64,000 nt of DNA from Sphingobacteriales bacterium (lineage in GTDB: Bacteria; Bacteroidota; Bacteroidia; Chitinophagales; Chitinophagaceae), in assembly GCA_027484425.1 (NCBI GenBank), contig JAIXSZ010000087.1, positions 1 to 64,000 on the forward strand. Direction: 5' to 3'. This document shows positions 18,531 to 28,465 of this stretch, in pieces. A model generated the notes under the pieces. That model was not told the DNA's origin. It saw nothing but the letters and a program-made list of their open reading frames with translations, and made no database searches. Numbering within the stretch: position 1 is the first letter of the stretch; each line of letters begins with the position of its first letter. The position numbers were made by a program, and so were the translations under genes.

Positions 18531-20895
18531 GCCAACCGGAAAAAATCCAATGGCATTTGGGGCAAATTTATACTTTTTGTTCCTCGTGCTAATGGTCGCA
18601 TTCGTCATGTTCCGGGTGTGGAGCCTTGTGCTTTTTGAAAGCGAAAAATATAAAGAGGTGCTTTCACGTAAACTTTACAGCGACACCACTGTAAGCGTAT
18701 TGAGAGGAACCATCATGAGTGAGGAAGGCGACATTTTAGCCACCACGATTCCTTATTACGACCTAACACTCGACATGACAGCTTCCTACCTTAACAAAAA
18801 GAGGAAGAACCCAAAAGATGACTCTCTAATAGTCCGACTTAAAGCAGCTGGCCTAAAAATCGATGCCGACAAAGCGAACGAAAATTGGCTTGATAAGCTG
18901 GCTTCAAAATTTTCAGGTAAAAAAGAAAAAATCACGAAAACCATCTTCCAAACTGAACTTGAATACACAGCTGAAATTTTGGCAAAAACACTAGGCGAAC
19001 GTAATAAAGAAGAGTATGAAAAGCTTCTTACTAAATGGTATAGAGAGGCTCAAAGCAAAGGGCCAAAGCCTGCTGGATACCGCTATCGTGTTTTAAAGAA
19101 AAATGTTGATTACAAGACCTTCGAAAAACTCAGAAATGAAGGCATTTTCTGTGCTGAAAAAGGACATATCTCCTGCTTGAACAAGAGTGAACGCTACAAA
19201 CCCGTATATCCTTACGGGAATCTGGCCATGCGCACCATTGGAAAAATTCCAACAGAAGAAGAGCATAAAGACAAAAAGCTCTTCAATGCACAAACCGGCA
19301 TTCAATACAGCTACAACAGCTATTTAGCCGGTATTACGGGCAAGGTTAAACGTAAACGACTGGGCAAAAACGCTTACCTCACCCTCGACGATGAGAACAA
19401 CATCCTCCCGCAAAATGGCAGTGATGTGATTACCACCCTCGATGTGAACATGCAGGATATGGTAGAAAACGAGCTTCGGAAAACTCTAACAAATCATCGT
19501 GCCGAATTTGGCACAGCCGTGGTCATGGAGGTAGCTACTGGTAAAATTAAGGCTATGGCTAATCTAGGCTACGATACCACTAGAAGCGGCTATTTTGAAT
19601 TGGAAAACTACGCGATAAGAAGGCGCTTTGAACCGGGCTCAACTTTAAAATTGGCTTCATTAATGGCAGCCATGGAGAAAGAAGGGCTAACTCCAAGTGA
19701 CCGTGTTGATATTGAAGGTGGCACTGCCAGAGTAGGTGAAATGCTGGTTCGAGATGCTGGACATGGCAAAGCAGAAAGCAATCTTACCATTCAGCAAATC
19801 TTTGAACGCTCCTCGAACGTAGGGGTAGCGAAAACCGTTTACCGACTGTTTGAACAAAACCAAAACAAAGTATCTGAATACCTTGAAACAATCCGAACCT
19901 TCGGGCTACTCAACACCACCGGCATTGACCTAAAAGGCGAAAGAGAGCCTAAGACTTTCTCTCCTAAAGATAAAAGTTGGACGCGCAACTATTCCCTTAT
20001 CAAGCTTTCATTTGGATATTTCTTTGAGTTCACTCCCCTTCAAATTCTGAACTTCTACAACACAGTTGCCAATAATGGCAAGCAGCTGAAGCCCTATTTG
20101 GTAAGCGAGGTCCGCTACCTCGATCAAACCATCGAAAAGTTTGAACCTAAAGTTATCAATCCGAAAATATGCAGTGATAAAACCCTCAAATGGGCGCATC
20201 AACTTATGGTGGGAGTTGCCCTTAACGGAACTGCCAAAGGGCGCGATTCATTAGAGTTTTTCTATGCTGGAAAAACCGGAACGGTTCAGTTGTTAAACTA
20301 TCCCAAAGACGGAATACCAAACAATCCTACAAACAGCTACTTGTTTCCTGATGGCCAAGGTGGCTGGACCAACCGTCATCAAGTATCCTTTGTGGGCTAC
20401 TTTCCAAAGGATAATCCCACCTACTCTATCATCACCTTAATTAATTATCCTAAAACTCCTGAACCTACCGGAGGTGGGATTGCGGTTCCCTTATTCAAAG
20501 AAATCGCTAAGAAAATATACGCAGGGTCACTGAATTACCAATTCAGAGCACTACCAGCTCCTAATCGCGTTGCCATTTCCAACTTGTACCACGGACAGCA
20601 AGCCGACTTGGCACTTTTACTCAAAAAACTCAAGCTTCCATACAGAATACAGCGAGAGGAAGAATTCGCAAAAGTTGTAACCAATGCTGGCAAATACTAC
20701 TTACAAGGAAACAGAGTGCCGGAAAGCGCCATGCCTGATTTAACCGGCATGAATCTGCGAGATGCTTTGTATTTGCTAGAAAGCAGGGGAATCAGGCCAA
20801 AAATCAACGGCAAAGGCCGAGTGATCTCTCAAAGTATAGGAGCAGGAAGTCCACTCAAACGAGGCATGTCACTTCAATTAGAACTATCCTTATGA
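18511..20895 (+). CDS. ftsI: Penicillin-binding protein FtsI/PBP3 (septal transpeptidase) with PASTA domain
   Basis: This is a class B PBP that cross-links septal peptidoglycan. One transmembrane helix lies at residues about 18-41. The transpeptidase motifs are S377-T-L-K (the usual SxxK), S434-S-N and K588-T-G. A C-terminal PASTA domain occupies about residues 735-794 (MPDLTGMNLRDALYLLESRG). ATG 18511 (794 aa) is chosen over the longer open frame to 18430, because the membrane anchor begins at a normal distance from it. It overlaps ftsL by 20 bp and murE by 4 bp. Confidence 0.95.
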   Translation: MSKEPLKPTGKNPMAFGANLYFLFLVLMVAFVMFRVWSLVLFESEKYKEVLSRKLYSDTTVSVLRGTIMSEEGDILATTIPYYDLTLDMTASYLNKKRKNPKDDSLIVRLKAAGLKIDADKANENWLDKLASKFSGKKEKITKTIFQTELEYTAEILAKTLGERNKEEYEKLLTKWYREAQSKGPKPAGYRYRVLKKNVDYKTFEKLRNEGIFCAEKGHISCLNKSERYKPVYPYGNLAMRTIGKIPTEEEHKDKKLFNAQTGIQYSYNSYLAGITGKVKRKRLGKNAYLTLDDENNILPQNGSDVITTLDVNMQDMVENELRKTLTNHRAEFGTAVVMEVATGKIKAMANLGYDTTRSGYFELENYAIRRRFEPGSTLKLASLMAAMEKEGLTPSDRVDIEGGTARVGEMLVRDAGHGKAESNLTIQQIFERSSNVGVAKTVYRLFEQNQNKVSEYLETIRTFGLLNTTGIDLKGEREPKTFSPKDKSWTRNYSLIKLSFGYFFEFTPLQILNFYNTVANNGKQLKPYLVSEVRYLDQTIEKFEPKVINPKICSDKTLKWAHQLMVGVALNGTAKGRDSLEFFYAGKTGTVQLLNYPKDGIPNNPTNSYLFPDGQGGWTNRHQVSFVGYFPKDNPTYSIITLINYPKTPEPTGGGIAVPLFKEIAKKIYAGSLNYQFRALPAPNRVAISNLYHGQQADLALLLKKLKLPYRIQREEEFAKVVTNAGKYYLQGNRVPESAMPDLTGMNLRDALYLLESRGIRPKINGKGRVISQSIGAGSPLKRGMSLQLELSL

Positions 20896-22355
20896 AGCCG
20901 CTATCTGACATACTCTACCAATGTCAACTCCTGGAAACTGCCGGAGTTATGAGCCGCACGGTTAGCGGGATTACTGCTGACTCTAGAGCGGTAAAGGCAG
21001 AAGGCGTCTTTGTGGCGGTCCCCGGCACACGCACTGACGGACATGACCATATTGGGCAAGCCGTTGATGCAGGCGCTGTGGTGGTAGTTTGCGAAAGAAT
21101 GCCTGAATCGCGAAAAGACTCTGTTACCTACCTGCGCGTACAATCTTCATCTGCGGCTTTAGGTCAGATGGCTTCCAATTGGTACGGTCAACCTTCCACT
21201 GAGCTTATTGTAACTGGCGTTACCGGCACAAATGGAAAAACCACAACTGCTAGCCTCCTTTTCGAACTATTTAGCCGATTAGGCTACCGATGTGGCTTGC
21301 TTTCAACCGTTGGCAACCGCATCGGAGAAGCCATACTTCCCTCAACTCACACCACCCCTGACGCCATTGCTTTGCATGAATTGTTGCGAAGAATGGCTGA
21401 TGCCGGCTGTACGCATGTGTTTATGGAGGTAAGCTCTCACGCAGCGCATCAAAACCGGATAGAAGGATTAAAATTTAAAGCAGCTGTATTTACCAACCTA
21501 ACCCACGATCATCTCGACTATCATGGAACCTTCGCGGAATATCTGAAGGCAAAGAAGTCGTTTTTTGATCGATTGCCGGAGGATGCCTTTGCTTTGGTCA
21601 ACAGAGATGATCGGAATGGCATGGTGATGTTGCAAAACACCCGCGCTCAGGTGCGCACCTACGCTTTGAAACATGGCGCCGATTTTAAAGGCAAACTTCT
21701 GGACAATAGCTTGGAAGGCTTGAGCCTTGAATTTGACGGCATTCAGTTTCACAGCCGACTTATAGGAGACTTCAATGCTTCCAATTTATTAGCAGTTTAT
21801 GGCACAGCCATGTTGCTGGGAATACCACAAGACAAGTGCCTTGAAGCACTTTCTGCAGTTGGAGCAGTGGCGGGCAGATTTGACTATCAGGTTTCTGCAA
21901 GCCGAATCATAGGCGTGGTGGATTACGCCCATACGCCCGACGCGCTGGAAAATGTATTAGCAACCATACGCCGATTTAGGAAAGGAAGTCAACGGATCAT
22001 TTCCGTAGTAGGCTGTGGCGGAGATCGAGACAAATCCAAGCGACCTATCATGGCAAAAATCGCTTGTAGCCTCTCAGACCAAGTGATTTTGAGCTCTGAT
22101 AACCCAAGAACGGAATCTCCAGAAGCCATACTCGACGATATGGCAGCCGGAATTACCAATGATCTCCAAGCCAAATACCTGCGAATCAGTGACCGTAAAG
22201 AAGCTATTCGCACCGCTTGTTTACTCGCACAAGCAGGAGATATCATCCTGCTTGCCGGCAAAGGCCACGAAACCTACCAAGAAATTATGGGCGTTAAGCA
22301 CCCTTTCGACGATAAAGCTATACTGGCGGAAACCTTTCAATTGCTGAAAAAATAA
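20892..22355 (+). CDS. murE: UDP-MurNAc-tripeptide ligase MurE, meso-diaminopimelate type
   Basis: MurE adds the third amino acid to the peptidoglycan stem peptide. The Mur-ligase P-loop TGTNGKTTT is at about residues 111-119, followed by the HTTPDA and TNLTHDHLDYH segments. SSDNPRTE contains the DNPR motif that in characterised MurE enzymes recognises meso-diaminopimelate, so the wall is predicted to be mDAP type. GHE in the final domain is conserved. Length 487 aa. mraY starts in its stop codon (TAATG). Confidence 0.97.
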   Translation: MKPLSDILYQCQLLETAGVMSRTVSGITADSRAVKAEGVFVAVPGTRTDGHDHIGQAVDAGAVVVVCERMPESRKDSVTYLRVQSSSAALGQMASNWYGQPSTELIVTGVTGTNGKTTTASLLFELFSRLGYRCGLLSTVGNRIGEAILPSTHTTPDAIALHELLRRMADAGCTHVFMEVSSHAAHQNRIEGLKFKAAVFTNLTHDHLDYHGTFAEYLKAKKSFFDRLPEDAFALVNRDDRNGMVMLQNTRAQVRTYALKHGADFKGKLLDNSLEGLSLEFDGIQFHSRLIGDFNASNLLAVYGTAMLLGIPQDKCLEALSAVGAVAGRFDYQVSASRIIGVVDYAHTPDALENVLATIRRFRKGSQRIISVVGCGGDRDKSKRPIMAKIACSLSDQVILSSDNPRTESPEAILDDMAAGITNDLQAKYLRISDRKEAIRTACLLAQAGDIILLAGKGHETYQEIMGVKHPFDDKAILAETFQLLKK

Positions 22356-23491
22356 TGCTGTACTACCTCTTTAACTACCTCGATCAGCAGTTTGACGTTC
22401 CCGGTGCCGGAATGTTTAAGTTTATCAGCTTTAGGGCTTCGGTTGCCGCTATTCTATCACTTCTGATTTCTCTGTTTATAGGAAAGCGAATCATCAACTT
22501 CCTGAAAGCCAAACAAATTGGCGAAAGCATTCGCGTGTTAGGTCCTGAGAGCCACTTTTCTAAAAAAGGGACTCCCACAATGGGCGGCATTATCATCCTG
22601 GTATCGATTCTGATTCCAACCTTGCTGATGGCCAAAGTGGCCAATATCTACGTGATTTTGATGGTGGTTGCAACCATCTGGATGGGCGCAATAGGCTTGG
22701 CAGATGACTACATCAAGGTATTCATGAAAAACAAGCAAGGCCTTCGTTCTAAATTCAAAGTCATGGGCCAAGTAGGCTTAGGCTTGCTCATAGCGGGCAT
22801 CTTGTATTGGCACCCAGATACTGCTGATATCAGCATGAAAACCAACGTTCCTTTCTATAAAAAAGGTTTCGACTATGGCTCAATCCTCGAACTGGGCAAC
22901 TTCGCATGGCTTGTTTATCTGCCTATCATCATTTTCATTGTTACTGCAGTAACCAATGCCGTAAACCTTACCGACGGAATCGACGGTTTGGCAGCCGGAA
23001 CTACTGCGATTGTTGGAGGTGGATTAGGCATTCTAGCCTATATGTCAGGAAACTTCAAACTGGCTGAATATCTCAACATTTTGTATATCCCTAACTCAGG
23101 GGAAACCGTCATTTTCCTTTCTTCTGTAGTAGGCGCTTGTATCGGATTTCTTTGGTATAACACCTTTCCCGCCCAAGTATTCATGGGCGATACCGGAAGT
23201 TTGGCTTTAGGCGGAGCAATTGCAGCAGTAGCCATCATCATCAAAATGGAGCTGATGCTACCCATTCTCTGCGGTGTTTACTTCGTAGAGAGCCTTTCAG
23301 TGATCCTGCAAGTTTCTTACTTCAAATACACCAAGAAGAAGTATGGAGAAGGCCGACGCATCTTCAAAATGTCGCCTATACACCATCACTTTGAGTTGAG
23401 TGGCATTCCAGAGCCCAAAATCGTGACTCGCTTTTGGATTATCACCGTGCTATTAGTCATCATCACCATTGTATTACTTAAAATCCGATGA
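22355..23491 (+). CDS. mraY: Phospho-MurNAc-pentapeptide transferase
   Basis: MraY is the integral membrane enzyme that moves phospho-MurNAc-pentapeptide to undecaprenyl phosphate, making lipid I. About ten transmembrane helices are visible. Key motifs are GTPTMGG, LADDYIK (the DD pair), NAVNLTDGIDGLA and MSPIHHHFE. Length 378 aa. Overlaps murE by 1 bp and murD by 4 bp. Confidence 0.97.
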   Translation: MLYYLFNYLDQQFDVPGAGMFKFISFRASVAAILSLLISLFIGKRIINFLKAKQIGESIRVLGPESHFSKKGTPTMGGIIILVSILIPTLLMAKVANIYVILMVVATIWMGAIGLADDYIKVFMKNKQGLRSKFKVMGQVGLGLLIAGILYWHPDTADISMKTNVPFYKKGFDYGSILELGNFAWLVYLPIIIFIVTAVTNAVNLTDGIDGLAAGTTAIVGGGLGILAYMSGNFKLAEYLNILYIPNSGETVIFLSSVVGACIGFLWYNTFPAQVFMGDTGSLALGGAIAAVAIIIKMELMLPILCGVYFVESLSVILQVSYFKYTKKKYGEGRRIFKMSPIHHHFELSGIPEPKIVTRFWIITVLLVIITIVLLKIR

Positions 23492-24837
23492 GCATGAACA
23501 AGTCAGAGAGAATAGTAATACTAGGTGCTGGTGAAAGTGGCGTAGGCGCTGCAATACTAGCGCAAAAGCAGGGATTTGAAGTGTTTGTCAGCGACAAAGG
23601 CAGCATCAAGCCAGCCTACAGCCAGCAGCTCAGCACTTCTGGTATTGCGTTTGAATCAGGCCAACACAGCATGGACCTCATCCTCAACGCATCGCTGGTG
23701 ATTAAAAGCCCAGGATTATCTGATGCAACCCCGGTAATGCAAGCAGTTATAGCCAAACAAATTCCGGTTTGGAGTGAAATTGAATTTGCAGCACGCTACA
23801 CCAACGCTACCTTGATTGGCATCAGCGGCACTAACGGAAAAACTACTACCACCCTACTGACCTACCATTTACTAAAAAATGCGGGAATGAAGGTAGGTCT
23901 GGCAGGAAACATCGGTAAGAGCTTCGCACGACAGGTAGCAGAAGAAAACTTCGATTGTTATGTGCTGGAGCTCAGCAGCTTCCAACTCGACAATATGTAC
24001 CAAACACGGTTGCATATTGCCATACTCACCAACATTACTCCAGACCACCTTGATCGGTATCAATATCAGCTTGGCAACTATGTAGCAGCCAAGATGCGCC
24101 TGCTACAAAACCAACTGCCAAGCGACTATTTCATCTATTGCTCCGACGATCCGCTAACCATGGAAGCACTTTCAAGGTTACAACCCACGGCCAAGCTGCT
24201 TCCTTTTTCCTTGAATACCGAAGTAAACGAAGGCGCCTTCCGTAAAAACAACCAACTCATCATCAGATTTAATAACTCCGAATTCACAATGCCCTTAGAA
24301 GAATTGCCCATTAAAGGCCAGCATAACCAATTTAACAGCATGGCATCAGGCTTATCAGCCAAGATTATGAACATCCGCAATGAAGCCATGCGTGAGAATT
24401 TCAAGAGCTTCGAAAATGTGGAGCACCGCTTAGAGTATGTAGCCAGTGTTCGCGGTGTTGATTACATCAACGACTCTAAAGCGACTAACGTAAACTCTGC
24501 CTGGTATGCCTTAGAAAGCGCCACAAAACCAGTGATTTGGATTGCAGGGGGGGTAGATAAAGGCAATGACTACCACATCCTGAAAGACTTAGTAAAAGAA
24601 AAGGTAAAAGCCATCATTTGCCTCGGTACGGATAACAGAACCATTCACGAGTTTTTCTCAGGAGAAATTGAAGTGATGGTGAATTGCTTATCCATGAAAG
24701 AAGCTGTAGAAATGGCTTATAAGCTTTCCTCCAAAGGCGATATGGTGCTGCTATCACCGGCCTGCGCAAGCTTCGATTTATTTGAGAATTACGAAGACCG
24801 AGGTAAACAATTTAAAAAAGCAGTTAAGGAGCTTTAA
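23488..24837 (+). CDS. murD: UDP-MurNAc-alanine:D-glutamate ligase
   Basis: MurD adds D-Glu to UDP-MurNAc-L-Ala. It has a Rossmann-like N-terminal domain (VILGAGESGVGAA), the P-loop GISGTNGKTTTT, ELSSFQLD, TNITPDHLDRY and NDSKATN, all typical for MurD. Length 449 aa. A second ATG lies two codons in; the first gives the 4-bp ATGA overlap seen throughout this cluster. A G7 run (24547-24553) lies in the coding region. Confidence 0.96.
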   Translation: MSMNKSERIVILGAGESGVGAAILAQKQGFEVFVSDKGSIKPAYSQQLSTSGIAFESGQHSMDLILNASLVIKSPGLSDATPVMQAVIAKQIPVWSEIEFAARYTNATLIGISGTNGKTTTTLLTYHLLKNAGMKVGLAGNIGKSFARQVAEENFDCYVLELSSFQLDNMYQTRLHIAILTNITPDHLDRYQYQLGNYVAAKMRLLQNQLPSDYFIYCSDDPLTMEALSRLQPTAKLLPFSLNTEVNEGAFRKNNQLIIRFNNSEFTMPLEELPIKGQHNQFNSMASGLSAKIMNIRNEAMRENFKSFENVEHRLEYVASVRGVDYINDSKATNVNSAWYALESATKPVIWIAGGVDKGNDYHILKDLVKEKVKAIICLGTDNRTIHEFFSGEIEVMVNCLSMKEAVEMAYKLSSKGDMVLLSPACASFDLFENYEDRGKQFKKAVKEL

Positions 24838-24838
24838 A

Positions 24839-26017
24839 ATGACCATTGGACCATTCAAACTTGAAGGCGATCGTTACATCTGGATACTAACCTTGATTTT
24901 CATGTTGGTATCTCTTGCTGTAACATTTTCCTCAAGGCCGGAAGATAATATGCTATTCGAAGTGTTGAAGCGCTTCGCTATCTGCGTAGCCGGACTAGGT
25001 CTTATTTACAAAATTCATCAAATCGACTTTAGGATTTTCGCTAGGATTTCTAAGTTAATTCTACTTCTCGCGTTTGTTATCCAAGGAGTTGCCTACGTTT
25101 CTGGTGGCGACGCTACCGAAGCAGGCACGCGTTCTATAAGGCTAATTCCAGGGTTTAGCCTCATGACTTCCGACTTAATGAAGTTTGCGGCAGTAATCTG
25201 GACTGCGGTCATCATCGCTCGAAATAGAGAGAAAATCAACACTGTGAAGGATTTACTCAGAGAAATGCTCTTTCCCGCACTCATAGCCGCTGTGGTTCTT
25301 CCTTCCAACTTCTCTTCTGCAGCGATCATTTTCACCGTGGTAATTGGTATGCTCCTTATCAGCAGAGTAAAGCTGTTATTGATACTGAAATCGATGTTCT
25401 TCTTCGCCCTTGCAACAGTTTTGCTTGTTTTTATGTTCGAGCTGGTTGGATTTAGTCGATATGAAACTTGGAAAAGCAGGCTTTATGCCGCCGGATATAT
25501 TCCTCCATCTGTAGCAGATAAACTTGATATCAAGAAAGATGAAAGGAGCATGCGGGACAAAAAGAGCCAACCCGAGCTCGCTGTTATGGCCATCGCCACC
25601 ACTAATCCGGTCATTGGTAAAGGTCCGGGCAATAGCGATGTTCATAATATCCTGCCACAACTCGACTCAGACTTCTCTTTTACCTTAATCCTCGAAGAAT
25701 ACGGCCTCATATTCAGCACCTTACTCATAACCTTATACCTATCCTTCGTTTACCGATTACTCTACATCGCCAAAAAATTACCGATGGGCTTTTCTGCCTA
25801 TCTGCTAATAGGATTTGCCCTATTAATTTCCATTCAAGCACTTATCAACATCATTGTTTCTACTGGTACAGGACCAGTAACCGGACAACCCATGCCACTT
25901 ATAAGTCATGGCGGTTCGTCACTTATTTTTACTTGCTTGGAGCTGGGAATTTGCCAAAGCATCATCAAAGAATATAAAGACAAAGGGCTGCAAATAGAAA
26001 GGGGAAAGTATGACTAA
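24839..26017 (+). CDS. ftsW: SEDS-family glycosyltransferase FtsW
   Basis: FtsW polymerises septal glycan together with FtsI. This 392-residue protein has about ten transmembrane helices and the SEDS signatures KGPGNSDVHNILPQLDSDF and the C-terminal GQPMPLISHGGSS. The start is ATG 24839, one base after the murD stop, with an AAGGAG Shine-Dalgarno-like stretch within the last murD codons; the open frame extending to 24782 overlaps murD and adds a non-conserved tail. It overlaps murG by 8 bp. Confidence 0.95.
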   Translation: MTIGPFKLEGDRYIWILTLIFMLVSLAVTFSSRPEDNMLFEVLKRFAICVAGLGLIYKIHQIDFRIFARISKLILLLAFVIQGVAYVSGGDATEAGTRSIRLIPGFSLMTSDLMKFAAVIWTAVIIARNREKINTVKDLLREMLFPALIAAVVLPSNFSSAAIIFTVVIGMLLISRVKLLLILKSMFFFALATVLLVFMFELVGFSRYETWKSRLYAAGYIPPSVADKLDIKKDERSMRDKKSQPELAVMAIATTNPVIGKGPGNSDVHNILPQLDSDFSFTLILEEYGLIFSTLLITLYLSFVYRLLYIAKKLPMGFSAYLLIGFALLISIQALINIIVSTGTGPVTGQPMPLISHGGSSLIFTCLELGICQSIIKEYKDKGLQIERGKYD

Positions 26018-27104
26018 ACAGCCCAGAATCATCATTAGTGGTGGCGGGACAGGTGGGCATATCTTCCCGGCAATTGCCATTGGCCAGGCATTGAAAGCAT
26101 GCTGTAACGCTGAATTATTATTTGTCGGTGCCGAAGGCCGTATGGAGATGACCCGTGTACCCGAAGCAGGCTTCCGCATTGAAGCACTGCCCATACGAGG
26201 TTTGCAGCGTAGCTTTTCTCCTGAGAATTTGAAATTACCTTGGCTGATTCTTAAGAGCCTAAAGCAGTCAAGCGCCATTATTCGTTCTTTCCAACCTGAT
26301 GCCGTTATCGGCGTAGGCGGATATGCCTCCGGACCACTTTTGATGGCCGCTCAATGGAAAGGTATTCCAACTTTTATTCAAGAACAAAACGCTTTTGCCG
26401 GACTCACTAATCGTCTTTTAGCGCCTAATGTCCGCAGGGCCTATGTGGCATTTGAGGGGCTTGAAAAAGTATTTGGAAAGCGTAAAACTCGAATAACCGG
26501 CAATCCTATCCGCAACGACCTTCGTCCGGCTAGTGAAGCGGTTAGGAACGAAGCATTGCAACACTTCGGCCTGTCACCAGACCGTCCTGTACTGCTTATT
26601 ACTGGTGGAAGCCTCGGAGCAGGAACATTGAACAAAGCGGCGAAAACCCATCTTCAGCAACTAGAAGACTCCGGTATTCAGCTGATATGGCAGACAGGAC
26701 GCAGCATGGCCGATCAAGCCTCACAACTAAATAAAGTCGGAAGATTCGTATCGCCATTTATCCAGCGCATGGATTTGGCCTTCGCTGCAAGCACTTTGGT
26801 TCTTTGCCGCGCCGGAGCTTCAACATTAAGTGAGTTGGCCGCCGTTAGGAAAGCCGCCATCCTAGTTCCAGCGCCCATGGTTGCCGAAGACCACCAGCGC
26901 ATGAATGCCCATGCCTTCGTAAAAAAAGGCGCTGCTCGCATGCTGCCCGATGATCAAGCCTCCGAAAGAGCTATCCCGCTGGCGATAGACCTCCTCCAAC
27001 AGCCAGAAGCCTTAAGCGCTATGGAAGACAATCTCGAAGCCTTTGACCGCAGCGAAGCCGCCTCTGTTATCGCCAACGACATCCTTCAATTCCTTAAAAA
27101 ATGA
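26010..27104 (+). CDS. murG: UDP-GlcNAc transferase MurG
   Basis: MurG converts lipid I to lipid II on the inner face of the membrane. The glycine-rich ISGGGTGGHIFPAIAIG motif opens the protein, GVGGYASGP and QEQNAFAGLTN follow, and ITGGSLGAGTLN and CRAGASTLSELA mark the GT-B C-terminal domain with the UDP-GlcNAc site. Length 364 aa. It overlaps murC by 4 bp. Confidence 0.97.
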   Translation: MTKQPRIIISGGGTGGHIFPAIAIGQALKACCNAELLFVGAEGRMEMTRVPEAGFRIEALPIRGLQRSFSPENLKLPWLILKSLKQSSAIIRSFQPDAVIGVGGYASGPLLMAAQWKGIPTFIQEQNAFAGLTNRLLAPNVRRAYVAFEGLEKVFGKRKTRITGNPIRNDLRPASEAVRNEALQHFGLSPDRPVLLITGGSLGAGTLNKAAKTHLQQLEDSGIQLIWQTGRSMADQASQLNKVGRFVSPFIQRMDLAFAASTLVLCRAGASTLSELAAVRKAAILVPAPMVAEDHQRMNAHAFVKKGAARMLPDDQASERAIPLAIDLLQQPEALSAMEDNLEAFDRSEAASVIANDILQFLKK

Positions 27105-28465
27105 AAAAGACTAGCCACTATTTCTTTTTGGGCATTGGAGGCATCGGAATGAGTGCTCTCGCTAGATACTTTAATCGGAGCGGATTCCAAGTTGCCGGCT
27201 ACGACAAAACGAAAACTGACTTAACCCTCCAGCTGGAGGCAGAAGGCATGTCCATCACCTATTTGGATGAAGTCAACACCATTAACCATCTGCCTTTATA
27301 CCCTGAAACCACCCTCGTAGTTGCCACTCCAGCTGTACCCGCCAATAGTCAGCTGAGGCAATATTTCCAAAGTGAAGGCTTCACCATCTTGAAACGAGCA
27401 GAGATGTTGGGACGCTTAACCGCAGAAGGGACCCTGGCCGCTGTAGCCGGAACTCATGGAAAAACCACCACTTCCTGCTTGCTGGCGCATTTATTACATG
27501 AATCACAAGCTCCAGCAACTGCTTTCTTGGGTGGAATAGCTACCAACTACCAAGACAACTACCTCGAAGGTGACCTGAACCGATTTGTTGCAGAAGCCGA
27601 TGAGTTTGATCGCTCCTTCCTTCAACTCAATCCTGAATTTGCCGCGATTACCAGCACCGATGCAGACCACCTCGATATTTACGGCCACGCGGCTACTGTT
27701 GACGAGGCCTTCCAAGCATTTGCCTTGCAAGTAACCAACACCTTGTTGTTAGCAGAAGGAGTTAGCTTGAAATCCAAGCCAGGCGTTAGGGTTTTAACCT
27801 ATGGAAAAAACGGCGACTATCGCTATGCAATCAAGGGAGTTGAAAATGGAAGAATCCTCTTCGATTTCTTCAGCCCTGAACTCACACTTACCGGACTCAA
27901 CTTTGCACTCCCAGGAAACCATAACCTGATGAATGCAACAGCAGCACTGGCATTGGCCCTGCTAATGGGTGCCCATCCTGCGCTTCTTCCTACCGCAATT
28001 GCCAGCTTCAAAGGGGTAAAAAGAAGATTCGAACGACAGTTTGAAGGTATTGACATTGCCTATATCGACGATTACGCCCATCATCCTACCGAAATCAAAG
28101 CGCTGGAACAAGCGGTACGACAGCTATATCCAGGCAAAAAACTAACAGCGGTATTTCAACCACATTTATTCAGCCGAACCCGCGATTTCGCATCAGGTTT
28201 TGCAGAAAGCCTCAGCTTGTTCGACGAGCTTATCCTTATGCCTATTTATCCGGCAAGAGAAACTCCAATTCCAGGCATTACCTCGGAGTGGCTGTTACAA
28301 GCGTGTACCAATGTTCGCAAAACCATGGCTACACACGAGCAAGTACTTGATTGCCTAAAAAGCAGTGAAACAGAAATCGTCCTCACTGTTGGCGCGGGCG
28401 ACATTGATCTACTGATAACACCTATTCGTAATTGGATGAGTGAAAGAGAAAGGAGAATGGCATGA
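27101..28465 (+). CDS. murC: UDP-MurNAc:L-alanine ligase
   Basis: MurC adds the first amino acid of the stem peptide. GIGGIGMSALARY is the N-terminal dinucleotide-like loop; AGTHGKTTTSC is the ATP P-loop with the MurC-typical His; EADEFDRSFLQL and DDYAHHPTEI are further family motifs. Length 454 aa. It overlaps ftsQ by 4 bp. Confidence 0.97.
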   Translation: MKKTSHYFFLGIGGIGMSALARYFNRSGFQVAGYDKTKTDLTLQLEAEGMSITYLDEVNTINHLPLYPETTLVVATPAVPANSQLRQYFQSEGFTILKRAEMLGRLTAEGTLAAVAGTHGKTTTSCLLAHLLHESQAPATAFLGGIATNYQDNYLEGDLNRFVAEADEFDRSFLQLNPEFAAITSTDADHLDIYGHAATVDEAFQAFALQVTNTLLLAEGVSLKSKPGVRVLTYGKNGDYRYAIKGVENGRILFDFFSPELTLTGLNFALPGNHNLMNATAALALALLMGAHPALLPTAIASFKGVKRRFERQFEGIDIAYIDDYAHHPTEIKALEQAVRQLYPGKKLTAVFQPHLFSRTRDFASGFAESLSLFDELILMPIYPARETPIPGITSEWLLQACTNVRKTMATHEQVLDCLKSSETEIVLTVGAGDIDLLITPIRNWMSERERRMA